Part shown: positions 1 through 7,984 of the stretch, one piece after another
Position numbering within the stretch: the stretch's first letter is position 1
Layout: every line of letters starts with the position of its first letter
Assembly: GCF_002742265.1 (NCBI RefSeq)
Contig: NZ_MDGL01000065.1
Coordinates: 35,194 to 99,193, forward strand
Direction of reading: 5' to 3'
Length of the DNA stretch: 64,000 nucleotides
From: Maribacter sp. 4G9
GTDB taxonomy: Bacteria > Bacteroidota > Bacteroidia > Flavobacteriales > Flavobacteriaceae
Notes under the pieces: generated by a model
Told to the model about the DNA's origin: nothing
Databases searched by the model: none
The model's input: only the letters and a program-made list of their open reading frames with translations
Made by a program: the position numbers and the translations under genes

Positions 1-253
1 CAACACTCCCTTGTTTGAGGACAACTGGGACCTTAGTGTCAAGAGGGCGACTTCCATTGTTCGTGAACTACAGAACGAATACAATGTAAATCCAAAACAG
101 TTGATCGCTGCCGGTAGAAGTAGCTATCTTCCTTTGGTAGAAAACGATAGTAAGGAAAATATGGCCAAAAACAGAAGGACAAAAATCGTTATCCTTCCTA
201 ATTTGGACAAATTCTTCGCTTTGATGGATGCCGATACGGCCAGCATTGACTAA
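1..253 (+). CDS. OmpA/MotB-type peptidoglycan-binding C-terminal domain (5' end outside window)
   Basis: Only the last 83 or so codons are inside the window; the first complete codon begins at base 2 and the stop is TAA at 251-253. The visible part carries the late OmpA-domain pattern: a helix RATSIVRELQ, the loop AAGRSSYLPL and the closing NRRTKIVILP. In the family, the N-R-R arginine and preceding acidic residues contact peptidoglycan diaminopimelate, so the parent protein should tether an outer-membrane or periplasmic structure to the cell wall. What lies N-terminal (barrel, lipoprotein, coiled coil) cannot be seen. A strong terminator follows 23 bases after the stop, so this is the last gene of its transcript. 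Confidence 0.8.
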   Translation, partial: NTPLFEDNWDLSVKRATSIVRELQNEYNVNPKQLIAAGRSSYLPLVENDSKENMAKNRRTKIVILPNLDKFFALMDADTASID

Positions 254-276
254 AAAATGTTAGAATGCATTTTATT

Positions 277-304
277 AAGGGTGGCTTTGGCCACCCTTTT
301 TTAT
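277..304 (+). terminator. Rho-independent terminator after the OmpA-domain gene
   Basis: Perfect 9-bp stem AAGGGTGGC (277-285) / GCCACCCTT (290-298) with loop TTTG, followed by a run of T. It sits directly downstream of the OmpA-domain stop codon. Confidence 0.9.
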
Positions 305-426
305 TTCAATAAAGTAAAGTAGGGTTTTGTGGTCTAATAATTGTTTATATATTATAACGACCCCAAAGTTTACAATACTTATCATCCTAAAGGCTATGCG
401 AAAGTTTAATTCAAAAAATAAAAGTC

Positions 427-594
427 ATGGATGTACTCAAAGAAATTTATTTGAAAAGTGCCTTGGGCATTTTACCAAACCCTGTTAAAAGCCTGGTTTT
501 ACTAATCTTTACGGTAATTGTAGCCATTTTGTTCACCATGTTATATTTCTTGTTGAAACACGGACACTATTTAAATGTACAATTTGGTTATTAG
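427..594 (+). CDS. Small single-pass membrane protein (55 aa), unknown function
   Basis: An ATG-initiated 55-codon frame that ends in TAG. The product starts MDVLKEIYLKSALG and has one clear hydrophobic segment (about residues 18-42, including VLLIFTVIVAILFTMLYFLL) followed by a short polar tail ending in QFGY. A single transmembrane helix with a basic/amphipathic N terminus is typical of small bitopic membrane proteins. It lies 4 bases from the 3' end of the converging carboxypeptidase gene and about 120 bases after a terminator, so it must have its own promoter. I do not recognise a family. Composition and frame look coding, but a chance frame is not excluded. Confidence 0.55.
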   Translation: MDVLKEIYLKSALGILPNPVKSLVLLIFTVIVAILFTMLYFLLKHGHYLNVQFGY

Positions 595-598
595 ATTC

Positions 599-2065
599 CT
601 ATCTAAAAATCATGGCATTGGGAATACTGATGTCCTCGGCGTTTAGGTCAATCAAAAAGCCGTTGATGATCGCATAGGCATACTTTCCATCCTTTCTAAG
701 AAAAAAAGTGGGATTGATACCCGGTTGTAGTTGTAAATCCGGTGCCTTAAAATTCTCGCCCACCAAATGTAAGGGCATAGGCGAATTCAATTGTTTCAAC
801 GGAATATTGGAAACCTTTACGTACCCAAAACCTTCGGATAACAATTTTTTGGCATCCAACTTTTTCGCCTCCTCCAAGTTGGCAAACGTTTGACCATACA
901 CCTTAGCAGCAACAATTTCATGCCCTGTGGCATCCAAGGTCTCGTAAGCATAATAGGTAGATAAATCGCCTTGATCCCAAATCCTGCTGCTATACCAAAA
1001 ATTCTCATGGTCCTCATAATCCACCTCCACCTGATTGATGCCCACATCCAAAATATAGGACTCACTCATCAGGTTATAGGTCGCCCCAACAATCTTTAGG
1101 TCGAACAGCATCCGGTCGTTTTCAGGTATTTTTTCATATTCCGAGATTTCAATTTCCTTAAAATTTTCCTTGGCAATGGTATATATGGCCGACAAAATGG
1201 AGACATAGTTCAATTTTCGGATTTCCTGCTTTTCCGGGTCTTCAGGATACCCACCCGATTCAATCAAAATAGTGCTGGTACCCCATTTTTGGATGTTGTC
1301 GCCAAAAGCCCTAGGTTCAAAAGCATCGTTATATCGTCCTACTTGTCCTGGAGCATATTTTTGAAGGATGTTGTTCATGAAAACGATGATTTTCATGGCA
1401 TTTCCACGCACCTCGTTAATATCCTTTTCATAATTGAAAGCTGGTGCGAGATAGGAAATGGTTGCGGGCTTGTCCGTCCGTTCTGCATTGTAATAGGTGC
1501 TTTGATCGTGCAGATTGAACCCAAAATCCGCCTCCAAACTATCCCGTACCCTTTTCAATGTCTGACTTTCTGGAGACTGTAAGCGCAGGGCATCCCTATT
1601 GATATCGATTCCCAAAAGGTTACGACGTTGAAAGAGTTCCGCCCCATCGGGATTGAGCATGGGCAAAAAATGGATGGTCAGGTTGGAAAGCATAGCTTCC
1701 TTTTCTTCCTGAAAATCGGGACTATTCAAAAAATTGAGAATATCAAAGATTGCCTGGGTTGCCGTGGGCTCGTCCCCATGCATCTGGGACCACAAAAAAA
1801 CATCGGTTTCACCGCTACCAATACTGACCAAGGAAAGCGATTTTCCACCTATGGAGGTTCCGACCCTATTCACCTTGAACTTTGGATTCCTTCTGAATTT
1901 CTCCAACAAAGGCTGTAAATCGGCATGCTTTATTCTCCTTTTCCCAAGCGTTGGCTCCTTATATTTTTCATAGGTCTCGTACAATTGTTCGGTAATATCC
2001 TGCGCATGGCTGGTAAAAATTGTCAGGATTAAGAAAGCAATGATCACACAATGAAATCTTTTCAT
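599..2065 (-). CDS. Secreted M14-family zinc carboxypeptidase
   Basis: Metallopeptidase that should remove C-terminal residues from peptides, in the periplasm or outside the cell. Counting from an in-frame ATG at 2089, the zinc motif is HGDE (H104 and E107), the third ligand is probably His194 in FNLHDQ, and the M14 substrate-site motifs NPDGA and IDINRD lie between them. The segment ILIESGG probably holds the catalytic Glu. I prefer the ATG at 2065 because the product then begins with a clean signal peptide (MKRFHCVIIAFLILTIFTSHAQ-like, cleaved after SHA). A C-terminal domain of about 170 residues follows the peptidase fold. It converges on the small gene at 427-594 and stands alone. Substrate is unknown; some M14 members trim murein peptides. 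Confidence 0.85.
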   Translation of the reverse strand: MKRFHCVIIAFLILTIFTSHAQDITEQLYETYEKYKEPTLGKRRIKHADLQPLLEKFRRNPKFKVNRVGTSIGGKSLSLVSIGSGETDVFLWSQMHGDEPTATQAIFDILNFLNSPDFQEEKEAMLSNLTIHFLPMLNPDGAELFQRRNLLGIDINRDALRLQSPESQTLKRVRDSLEADFGFNLHDQSTYYNAERTDKPATISYLAPAFNYEKDINEVRGNAMKIIVFMNNILQKYAPGQVGRYNDAFEPRAFGDNIQKWGTSTILIESGGYPEDPEKQEIRKLNYVSILSAIYTIAKENFKEIEISEYEKIPENDRMLFDLKIVGATYNLMSESYILDVGINQVEVDYEDHENFWYSSRIWDQGDLSTYYAYETLDATGHEIVAAKVYGQTFANLEEAKKLDAKKLLSEGFGYVKVSNIPLKQLNSPMPLHLVGENFKAPDLQLQPGINPTFFLRKDGKYAYAIINGFLIDLNAEDISIPNAMIFR

Positions 2066-2225
2066 CTGTTTAATTCTATAGTTTTTCATAGGTCAGCTGT
2101 AATTCGCCAATATCTATCTCGGTGGGTATCAAGATTTGTACTGGCTCATTTCATTCGTTTGAAATTAGGTTAATAGCTTGGTTTTTAAATATTTCCTTTT
2201 GTAGAGGTATTTAACTTTCCATATA

Positions 2226-2245
2226 AAACCCCTCGATGAGGGTTT
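2226..2245 (-). terminator. Probable terminator after the amidase gene
   Basis: AAACCCCTC-GAT-GAGGGTTT forms a hairpin with one bulged C; read on the minus strand it is followed by TTTTATAT. It starts at the amidase stop codon. The U-tract is interrupted, so efficiency is uncertain. Confidence 0.5.
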
Positions 2246-2898
2246 CATTTGGGGATGGATTTAAAGTTCAGGTCCTTAACGGCATTTCTAACGTTTTGCA
2301 TAAAATCGGTTCCCGGGTCGGTCTTTTGGGTTCTATAACCTTCATCCTGCTCCAACCATAGGGGATGGTCCTCAAATTTTGTGTACTCGTAATGACCTAT
2401 CAAATAGTCGATATCATACTTATCGGCCAAATAACGGACCAGCCAAATATTGGATTTTAACTGTGCCTTGGTCAAGGGTTGGCCGGTATCCCCGCCCACA
2501 TTTTCCACGCCAATAGCGCAATGGTTCAATCCTATGACATGTCTGGCCATGGTAGTTTCCGGCATCAATCTAAAAATGGTACCATCTCGGTCCACCATAA
2601 ATTGAGAGGAGACGTTTAGGGCTCCGGCAGCGTTAATATCGGGTCTGGAATTGGGCAAGGTTGGAGGGTCAAAAGCGTTGAAGGACGCTTCAAAAGTGGG
2701 AATCACGGTCCAATGCAGCACGATCATTTTCGGAACAATATCCGGGGTATCCTTTTCCAAACCATAACGGTCCTTCATATAATCCAAAGTCAATATCCGT
2801 CGCTCGGTATCAAAGGTAATAGGTTTATCCACTATTGTGCGGGTCACTGCACAGGATGCAAGGCATACAAAAATGGCAACTGTTTTTATAAACTTCAT
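2245..2898 (-). CDS. N-acetylmuramoyl-L-alanine amidase (Amidase_2 fold), lipoprotein
   Basis: Zinc amidase that cleaves the bond between MurNAc and the stem peptide. Visible Amidase_2 features are IVLHWTV (first zinc His), the segment VDRDGTIFRL, the residues MARHVIGLNHCAIGVEN and GHYEYTKFEDH with the later His ligand. The N terminus MKFIKTVAIFVCLASCAV carries a lipobox ending in LASC, so the enzyme is probably membrane-anchored in the periplasm. I chose the ATG at 2898 rather than the longer frame because it supplies the signal peptide and overlaps the stop of the upstream 3D-domain gene by four bases (ATGA), implying translational coupling. Alternative role: murein recycling (AmpD-like), but AmpD is cytosolic. 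Confidence 0.87.
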   Translation of the reverse strand: MKFIKTVAIFVCLASCAVTRTIVDKPITFDTERRILTLDYMKDRYGLEKDTPDIVPKMIVLHWTVIPTFEASFNAFDPPTLPNSRPDINAAGALNVSSQFMVDRDGTIFRLMPETTMARHVIGLNHCAIGVENVGGDTGQPLTKAQLKSNIWLVRYLADKYDIDYLIGHYEYTKFEDHPLWLEQDEGYRTQKTDPGTDFMQNVRNAVKDLNFKSIPK

Positions 2899-3335
2899 TT
2901 TTGATTTTCGTTTAGGGTTTCCTTTACTTTTTTTACCGCATATTGAATTTCTACCTTTCGTCGTCCCCACTCCTTGGCCTTTTTACGGTCCTCCCCCATG
3001 TAAATATCGATTCTATTGCGCCATCTGGGATGCATTTTATCCTTTACGATATAGATACCCTCAAAAGTATCGATTTTCACCAAGGTATTATGCCTCAATC
3101 CTTTTCTTAAAAGATCCCGTGATACGGCAATCCACTTCACCCCGGGTTTAATGGAGTCGCCCCAGGCCGTTATCTCTGGATGCTCAAAAGATGTCTGTCC
3201 AGGGAAGGAATTATAGGCCGTGGCCGTGACCGTCAAGGGCATCCAATCATAACTGTCTTCAATCCTAGATCGCTCCTCGCAACCGATGATAGAAAAAATC
3301 ACCAATATCCCCAGAATTCGATACATGACCTTCAA
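2895..3335 (-). CDS. 3D-domain lipoprotein (putative cell-wall-active)
   Basis: The 146-residue product has a short lipoprotein signal (MYRILGILVIFSIIGC; an ATG three codons upstream is equally possible) followed by a single 3D domain. The domain is recognisable from TVTATAYNS, GDSIKPG, IAVSRDLLRKG, VKIDTFEGIYIVKDKM and the terminal RIDIYMG. It is the double-psi barrel shared with MltA-type lytic transglycosylases and resuscitation factors, in which conserved Asp residues form the active groove. The coding region overlaps the amidase start by four bases, so glycan cleavage and amide cleavage may be produced together. Whether this minimal domain is catalytic cannot be told from sequence. Confidence 0.8.
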   Translation of the reverse strand: MKVMYRILGILVIFSIIGCEERSRIEDSYDWMPLTVTATAYNSFPGQTSFEHPEITAWGDSIKPGVKWIAVSRDLLRKGLRHNTLVKIDTFEGIYIVKDKMHPRWRNRIDIYMGEDRKKAKEWGRRKVEIQYAVKKVKETLNENQK

Positions 3336-3423
3336 TTAAAAAATGGAATATACTAATAATCCCTTTTTGTCAATATATATGATATCATCCTTTTTCTCTA
3401 AATTAGAAGCCAATAGATTCCGT

Positions 3424-4758
3424 ATGAAGAAACTTACCTGGGCCTTTGCCCTCGTGTTGGTGGTACTTTTGGTGTTCGGCTACCTTAACTACCCCAAACT
3501 GAACCTTATCTCTGGATACGCCTCAAAAAACTTGGCTTCCAATGTCTTTCTTGCCCAAAGGGACGCCTATTTCGTGAATGTGGTAGACCACGATATGCCA
3601 CTGATAAATCTGGCAACTGCGGAAGCCGATTCGGAAAACAAATCCGCCAGTGCTTCCGTATACGGACTCATGGAACGGATATCGGTCTACAAAGAAGGGC
3701 TGGGGGCCGTTCTGACCAATACCGAGCATCAAAAACACAACTTTTCCATAGTTCCGGAACGACACCAAAAAAGGGACACCTTACCATTTCCATACGGAAA
3801 TCAGGGGGTCAAGGATACGCTGATGGCCAATGTGGATTATGATGCGCTGGAATTTACCTTAACTAGGGCCATGCAGGATTCCGTTCAAAAGACCAGAAGT
3901 TTACTGGTGGTCTATAAAAACCAAATTATTGGGGAAAAATATACTGACGAATTTAACAAGGACACTAAAATTTTGGGCTGGTCAATGACCAAAAGTATTC
4001 TGGGAACCCTGTACGGTATTTTGGAATTTGAAAATGGGGTTTCTTTGGAGTATCGCCCTTTTGAAGTGCTTTATAATACAGATGGGCCAAAATCCAAGAT
4101 AACATTGAACCATTTACTGCGGATGCAAAGCGGATTGGCCTGGGACGAGGATTACTTTAAAATTTCCGACGTGACCAAAATGTTGTTCCTTGATTCCGAT
4201 ATGACCCTGGCACAAGCCAATAATGTGGTCATCGCCCCACCCACGGAAATATGGAACTATTCCTCAGGCACCAGTAACCTGCTTTCGGGAATTTTGAGAA
4301 AACAGTTCGCAACGCATCAGGAATACTTGAATTTTCCCTACGCCAAACTGATTGATAGAATTGGCATGCACTCCATGCTGATAGAAACCGATTTAGAAGG
4401 AAATTTTGTAGGTTCCTCCTACGGATGGGCAACCACGCGGGATTGGGCCAAATTTGGACTGCTCTACCTACACAGAGGCGATTGGAACGGTGACCGAATT
4501 TTTTCCGACAGTTGGGTGGACTACATCACCAAACCCACTGAACATTCGAACGGTACCTACGGCGCGCACTTTTGGTTGAATGCGGAAGGAAAATATCCCG
4601 ATCTGCCCCGGGATCTCTATTCCGCCAATGGATTCCAAGGGCAACGTGTGTTTATCATTCCCTCTAAAGACATGGTAATCGTACGGACCGGACTCGAGGA
4701 ACAAACGGACGAGCAGTTCAATACCTTGATTTCCGATATCCTAAAAACTATCCGATAG
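3424..4758 (+). CDS. Serine hydrolase of the beta-lactamase/class C family, membrane-anchored
   Basis: A periplasmic serine hydrolase. The active-site tetrad S-x-x-K is seen as SMTKS in the block ILGWSMTKSILGTLYG, with YSSGTSNLL as the Tyr-x-Asn/Ser equivalent and SANGFQGQRVF as the third motif region. The ATG at 3424 gives an N-terminal signal anchor (MKKLTWAFALVLVVLLVFGY). The upstream alternative start at 3343 would add a poorly conserved leader. The product is about 444 residues, usual for esterase/DD-peptidase relatives of AmpC. The class includes esterases, D-aminopeptidases and beta-lactamases; nothing here proves antibiotic hydrolysis. It is transcribed divergently from the 3D-domain gene and converges on menB through a shared terminator. 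Confidence 0.85.
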   Translation: MKKLTWAFALVLVVLLVFGYLNYPKLNLISGYASKNLASNVFLAQRDAYFVNVVDHDMPLINLATAEADSENKSASASVYGLMERISVYKEGLGAVLTNTEHQKHNFSIVPERHQKRDTLPFPYGNQGVKDTLMANVDYDALEFTLTRAMQDSVQKTRSLLVVYKNQIIGEKYTDEFNKDTKILGWSMTKSILGTLYGILEFENGVSLEYRPFEVLYNTDGPKSKITLNHLLRMQSGLAWDEDYFKISDVTKMLFLDSDMTLAQANNVVIAPPTEIWNYSSGTSNLLSGILRKQFATHQEYLNFPYAKLIDRIGMHSMLIETDLEGNFVGSSYGWATTRDWAKFGLLYLHRGDWNGDRIFSDSWVDYITKPTEHSNGTYGAHFWLNAEGKYPDLPRDLYSANGFQGQRVFIIPSKDMVIVRTGLEEQTDEQFNTLISDILKTIR

Positions 4759-4934
4759 GCCTAATTTTCAAAACTAATTGTACGATTTTTCGACCAAACT
4801 ACAATTTGTAAGCGGTTGACCACAAATTTGCCTTGGGAGACAACAATAGTTTCCCCAAACCCACCTTCCTAACTACTTTTACAGTGTTACAAAAACGAAT
4901 AAATTTTTTTCATTTTCATATAGTGTTCTCGTAA

Positions 4935-4967
4935 AAGAGTCCGGTCTTTGTTGATCGGGCTCTTTTT
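4935..4967. terminator. Terminator between the serine hydrolase gene and menB
   Basis: AAGAGTCCGGTC (4935-4946) pairs with GATCGGGCTCTT (4953-4964) using two G-T pairs, with loop TTTGTT and a following T run. It lies between convergent genes. The complementary strand has CTTTTAC after the stem, so it may act in both directions. Confidence 0.8.
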
Positions 4968-4996
4968 AGTTTGCGGCAATTTGCTCAAAAAGTCAA

Positions 4997-5839
4997 TCAA
5001 GGCAGCCAATTGTTCTTCCCAAAGTTGGGCTTTCTTTTTTCCAAAAAGGCGTTCCTGCCTTCTTTCGCTTCTTCGGTCATATAGGCCAGACGGGTAGCTT
5101 CACCTGCAAATACCTGTTGTCCTACCATGCCGTCATCCGTAAGGTTCATGGCGAATTTGAGCATTTTGATGGACGTAGGTGATTTTTGTAAAATCTCCTG
5201 TGCCCATTCATAGGCCGTATCTTCAAGCTTTGAATGGGTTACCACCGCATTGACCATACCCATTTCAAAAGCTTCTTGCGCGGAATAGTTCCTTCCTAAA
5301 AAGAATATCTCACGGGCCTTTTTTTGACCTACCATCTTGGCCAAATAAGCGGAACCATATCCGGCATCAAAACTGGTAACATCCGCATCGGTCTGCTTGA
5401 AAATGGCGTGTTCTTTACTGGCCAAGGTCATATCGCAGACCACATGTAGGCTATGTCCACCGCCCACGGCCCAACCGGGAACTACCGCAATGACCACTTT
5501 TGGCATAAACCGGATCATGCGCTGTACTTCCAGAATATTGAGTCGGTGTTGGCCGTCTTCGCCTACATAGCCCTTTTCGCCCCTGGCCTTTTGGTCGCCG
5601 CCGCTACAAAAGGACCAAATACCATCCTTGGTAGAAGGACCTTCCGCAGAAAGCAATACTACCCCAATGGAAGTGTCCTCCTGGGCATCGTAAAAAGCTT
5701 TGATCAATTCACTGGTGGTATGGGGCCTAAAGGCATTTCTAACATTGGGTCGGTTGAACGCAATGCGTGCCACCCCATCGCTTTTTTTATAGGTAATATC
5801 CTCAAATTCCAGAGCGGTTTTCCACTGGGCTACTTGCAT
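4997..5839 (-). CDS. menB: 1,4-dihydroxy-2-naphthoyl-CoA synthase
   Basis: Crotonase-fold enzyme that cyclises o-succinylbenzoyl-CoA to dihydroxynaphthoyl-CoA in menaquinone synthesis. At 280 residues it has the normal MenB length. Diagnostic parts are FNRPNVRNAFRP, the oxyanion loop WSFCSGGDQKARG, PGWAVGGGHSL, the active-site stretch TDADVTSFDAGYGSAYLAK and the C-terminal KRKPNFGKNNWLP characteristic of MenB. It is isolated from other men genes here. A promoter-like site lies upstream on the minus strand (TTG at 5896-5894, TATCTTTA at 5872-5865). The presence of MenB fits a respiratory chain that uses menaquinone, the rule in Bacteroidota. Confidence 0.97.
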   Translation of the reverse strand: MQVAQWKTALEFEDITYKKSDGVARIAFNRPNVRNAFRPHTTSELIKAFYDAQEDTSIGVVLLSAEGPSTKDGIWSFCSGGDQKARGEKGYVGEDGQHRLNILEVQRMIRFMPKVVIAVVPGWAVGGGHSLHVVCDMTLASKEHAIFKQTDADVTSFDAGYGSAYLAKMVGQKKAREIFFLGRNYSAQEAFEMGMVNAVVTHSKLEDTAYEWAQEILQKSPTSIKMLKFAMNLTDDGMVGQQVFAGEATRLAYMTEEAKEGRNAFLEKRKPNFGKNNWLP

Positions 5840-5864
5840 TTCTAATCAATTTAATTTATAGGTA

Positions 5865-5896
5865 TAAAGATAGCTGTTCCTAGGGAAGTGTACCAA
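5865..5896 (-). promoter_or_regulatory. Bacteroidota-type promoter for menB
   Basis: Read on the minus strand: TTG, 21-base spacer, TATCTTTA, then 25 bases to the menB ATG. The known flavobacterial consensus is TTG followed by TAnnTTTG; the last base differs. Confidence 0.5.
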
Positions 5897-5986
5897 AAGG
5901 AAATGAAATGAGTTAGAAACCTTGCCATCATTGCCCTTCAAAATCCATTTTAAAACTTAAATTTAGGGTATATTACAAAATTGCCT

Positions 5987-6715
5987 ATGAAGAAAGCGGT
6001 TTATAGCATTATAAAGTTCATACGGACGTTCCTATCCGAAAAATTTCATAATGAGGACTCCCGTTTGCCCTATTTCATTACCGTTTTCATTTCACTGGCC
6101 ATCGTGGTAGGCGGAATCAATCTGTTCATAGAACTTACGGAAACCCTAAAAACCGAGACCCTTGCCCGATACGACACGGCCATTACCGATTATATCATCT
6201 CTTTCCGGAATCCTTCGTTAACCACATTTTTCAAGTTCGTAACGGATATTGGGGATGTCACCGGATATTTGATCGTTTTGGTTCTTTTTGTCATTATTTC
6301 CTGGCGCATTATCAAAAGCTGGAAATATGTGCTTCAATCCGTTATAGTTTTATTGCTTGCTACCCTTTCCAATATGGCACTTAAGCGGTTTGTGGACCGT
6401 GCCAGGCCGGGCATAGAACATTTGGTCACCGTAGAAAGCTTGAGCTATCCTAGTGGCCATGCCATGGGCGCCATGGCCTTTTTTGGGTTTTTGATTTACC
6501 TGATATCCAAATTAAGGATTCATAAGGGCTTACGGTATTTTATAATGTTCCTGTTTGCCTTGTTGATTATTATCATTGGCATCAGTAGGATATATCTTGG
6601 GGTCCATTATCCCTCGGATGTGGTGGGCGGCTTTATCGCCGGATTTATCTGGGTGGTTTTCTGTGTCCTGATCTTTGATGTGATACAGATTTTTAGAAGG
6701 GACCCGGAAGTTTAA
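5987..6715 (+). CDS. PAP2-family membrane phosphatase
   Basis: Integral-membrane acid phosphatase of the PAP2/undecaprenyl-pyrophosphatase type. The three catalytic blocks are KRFVDRARPG, SYPSGHAMGAM and SRIYLGVHYPSDVVGG, with the second-block Ser/His and third-block His supplying the phosphate-binding and nucleophilic residues. Five or six hydrophobic helices span the protein. The ATG at 5987 is preferred to an upstream TTG. Known members dephosphorylate undecaprenyl pyrophosphate, phosphatidic acid or phosphatidylglycerophosphate; the substrate here is not decidable. The TAA stop shares bases with the stop of the converging glycosyltransferase gene, so no separate terminator fits between them. 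Confidence 0.88.
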   Translation: MKKAVYSIIKFIRTFLSEKFHNEDSRLPYFITVFISLAIVVGGINLFIELTETLKTETLARYDTAITDYIISFRNPSLTTFFKFVTDIGDVTGYLIVLVLFVIISWRIIKSWKYVLQSVIVLLLATLSNMALKRFVDRARPGIEHLVTVESLSYPSGHAMGAMAFFGFLIYLISKLRIHKGLRYFIMFLFALLIIIIGISRIYLGVHYPSDVVGGFIAGFIWVVFCVLIFDVIQIFRRDPEV

Positions 6716-7962
6716 GATTTTGAATTCCTATTCTTCTCCTCGATCCATTTGGACAAGTACTTGGTACTTTGTACCGTATGGTGCTCCAGGATCCTGCCCA
6801 TAATATTTTGGGCGCGATGGGTTTCCAAATCTAATAACAATTGGGTAATCCTATCCATAACTCCTTTTTCCAAAGAGAACCGATTATAAAGTGCATCAAT
6901 GATTTTTAGACCATTCTCCTGTGCCTTTTGCCACATCGTTTTGTCAGAATATAGTTCGATGGCCTGCCTGACAAAATCCTCTTTGTCATCACAAATAAAA
7001 CCGTTCCAGTCCATAGCTCCGTGCATGCCTTCCGCTCCTATCGCCGTGGTAATACTTGGTGTGCCGTTCAGCATGGCATCCATCAATTTGCCCTTGATGC
7101 CTGCACCAAATCGGAGCGGGGCCAGACAGACCCGTGCCAGTTTCATTACTTCCGATACACTGCTGGCCCTTCCCCGCACATAAAATCCCTTTTTTGGATT
7201 GTGAAGTTTGTGTATGGCATCGGGGAGGTACGCTCCGTACACATAACATTTCGCGTCCGAAATTCGCTCCCGGATTTTCGGCCAGATATCCTGTTCCAAA
7301 TACGCTATGGCGTCCACATTGGGCGAATGCCTACCCCCACCAATGAACATAAAGTCCCTACGTTCCTCAAATTGGGGCCAATCCGGTTGTTGGGAAATTT
7401 TATCGTACATAAAGGGTAGATGCCATACGATAGAGGTGTCAAGCCCCACCGATTTTCGTAAAAGCTCCATTTCAAAGCTGGAGATGACCAAGCTAAGGTC
7501 GCTGCGCAACATACTCGCCAGTTCCCTTTTGGTCTTATCGTCTGCCAGCCAACGTGCTTCGGTGAAGGGAATACCCTTTTTAAAACAACGTTCCCTAACA
7601 TGCCGCAACGAATGTAAGTCCTCGGAATCCAAAATTCGTAAAGCATTTGGACACTGCTCGGCCACACGCCACCCAAACTGTTCCTGGGTGAGAAAACGGT
7701 CGAACAAAACGATATTTGGATCTAGGTTTTTGATGAAGGTATCAAAGGAAGAACTGTTCAATTGTACGGAATGGACGGCAATCCCCATAGCCTCCAAATC
7801 TGTCGAATGTTCCATTTTAGTAGCCGATGAGACGAAAATAGTCTCATATTCATACCTAATGAACATTTCAAGCAATTGCATCATACGGACTCCGGCAGCC
7901 GTAGCCGTGGGCTCTGGCCATGTGAGCCCGATTACCAATAATTTTTTGGATTTCAGTTCCAT
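6712..7962 (-). CDS. GT4-like (GT-B fold) glycosyltransferase
   Basis: A soluble glycosyltransferase-like protein. The N-terminal half starts with a Rossmann-type strand (KLLVIGLTWPEPTATAAGVRM) and the C-terminal half has the GT-B nucleotide-sugar-site pattern: FMFIGGGRHSPNVDAI, a late loop LAPLRFGAGIKGKLMDAMLNGTP and the acidic position in TTAIGAEGM. Length is about 416 residues, normal for GT4 proteins. The ATG at 7962 replaces an upstream in-frame start inside the preceding gene. It is 22 bases downstream of the membrane-hydrolase gene, so the two are probably co-transcribed. Donor and acceptor sugars cannot be deduced. Its stop codon overlaps that of the PAP2 gene on the other strand. Confidence 0.8.
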   Translation of the reverse strand: MELKSKKLLVIGLTWPEPTATAAGVRMMQLLEMFIRYEYETIFVSSATKMEHSTDLEAMGIAVHSVQLNSSSFDTFIKNLDPNIVLFDRFLTQEQFGWRVAEQCPNALRILDSEDLHSLRHVRERCFKKGIPFTEARWLADDKTKRELASMLRSDLSLVISSFEMELLRKSVGLDTSIVWHLPFMYDKISQQPDWPQFEERRDFMFIGGGRHSPNVDAIAYLEQDIWPKIRERISDAKCYVYGAYLPDAIHKLHNPKKGFYVRGRASSVSEVMKLARVCLAPLRFGAGIKGKLMDAMLNGTPSITTAIGAEGMHGAMDWNGFICDDKEDFVRQAIELYSDKTMWQKAQENGLKIIDALYNRFSLEKGVMDRITQLLLDLETHRAQNIMGRILEHHTVQSTKYLSKWIEEKNRNSKS

Positions 7963-7984
7963 TGATATCCTAGAGAGTTTCCCT

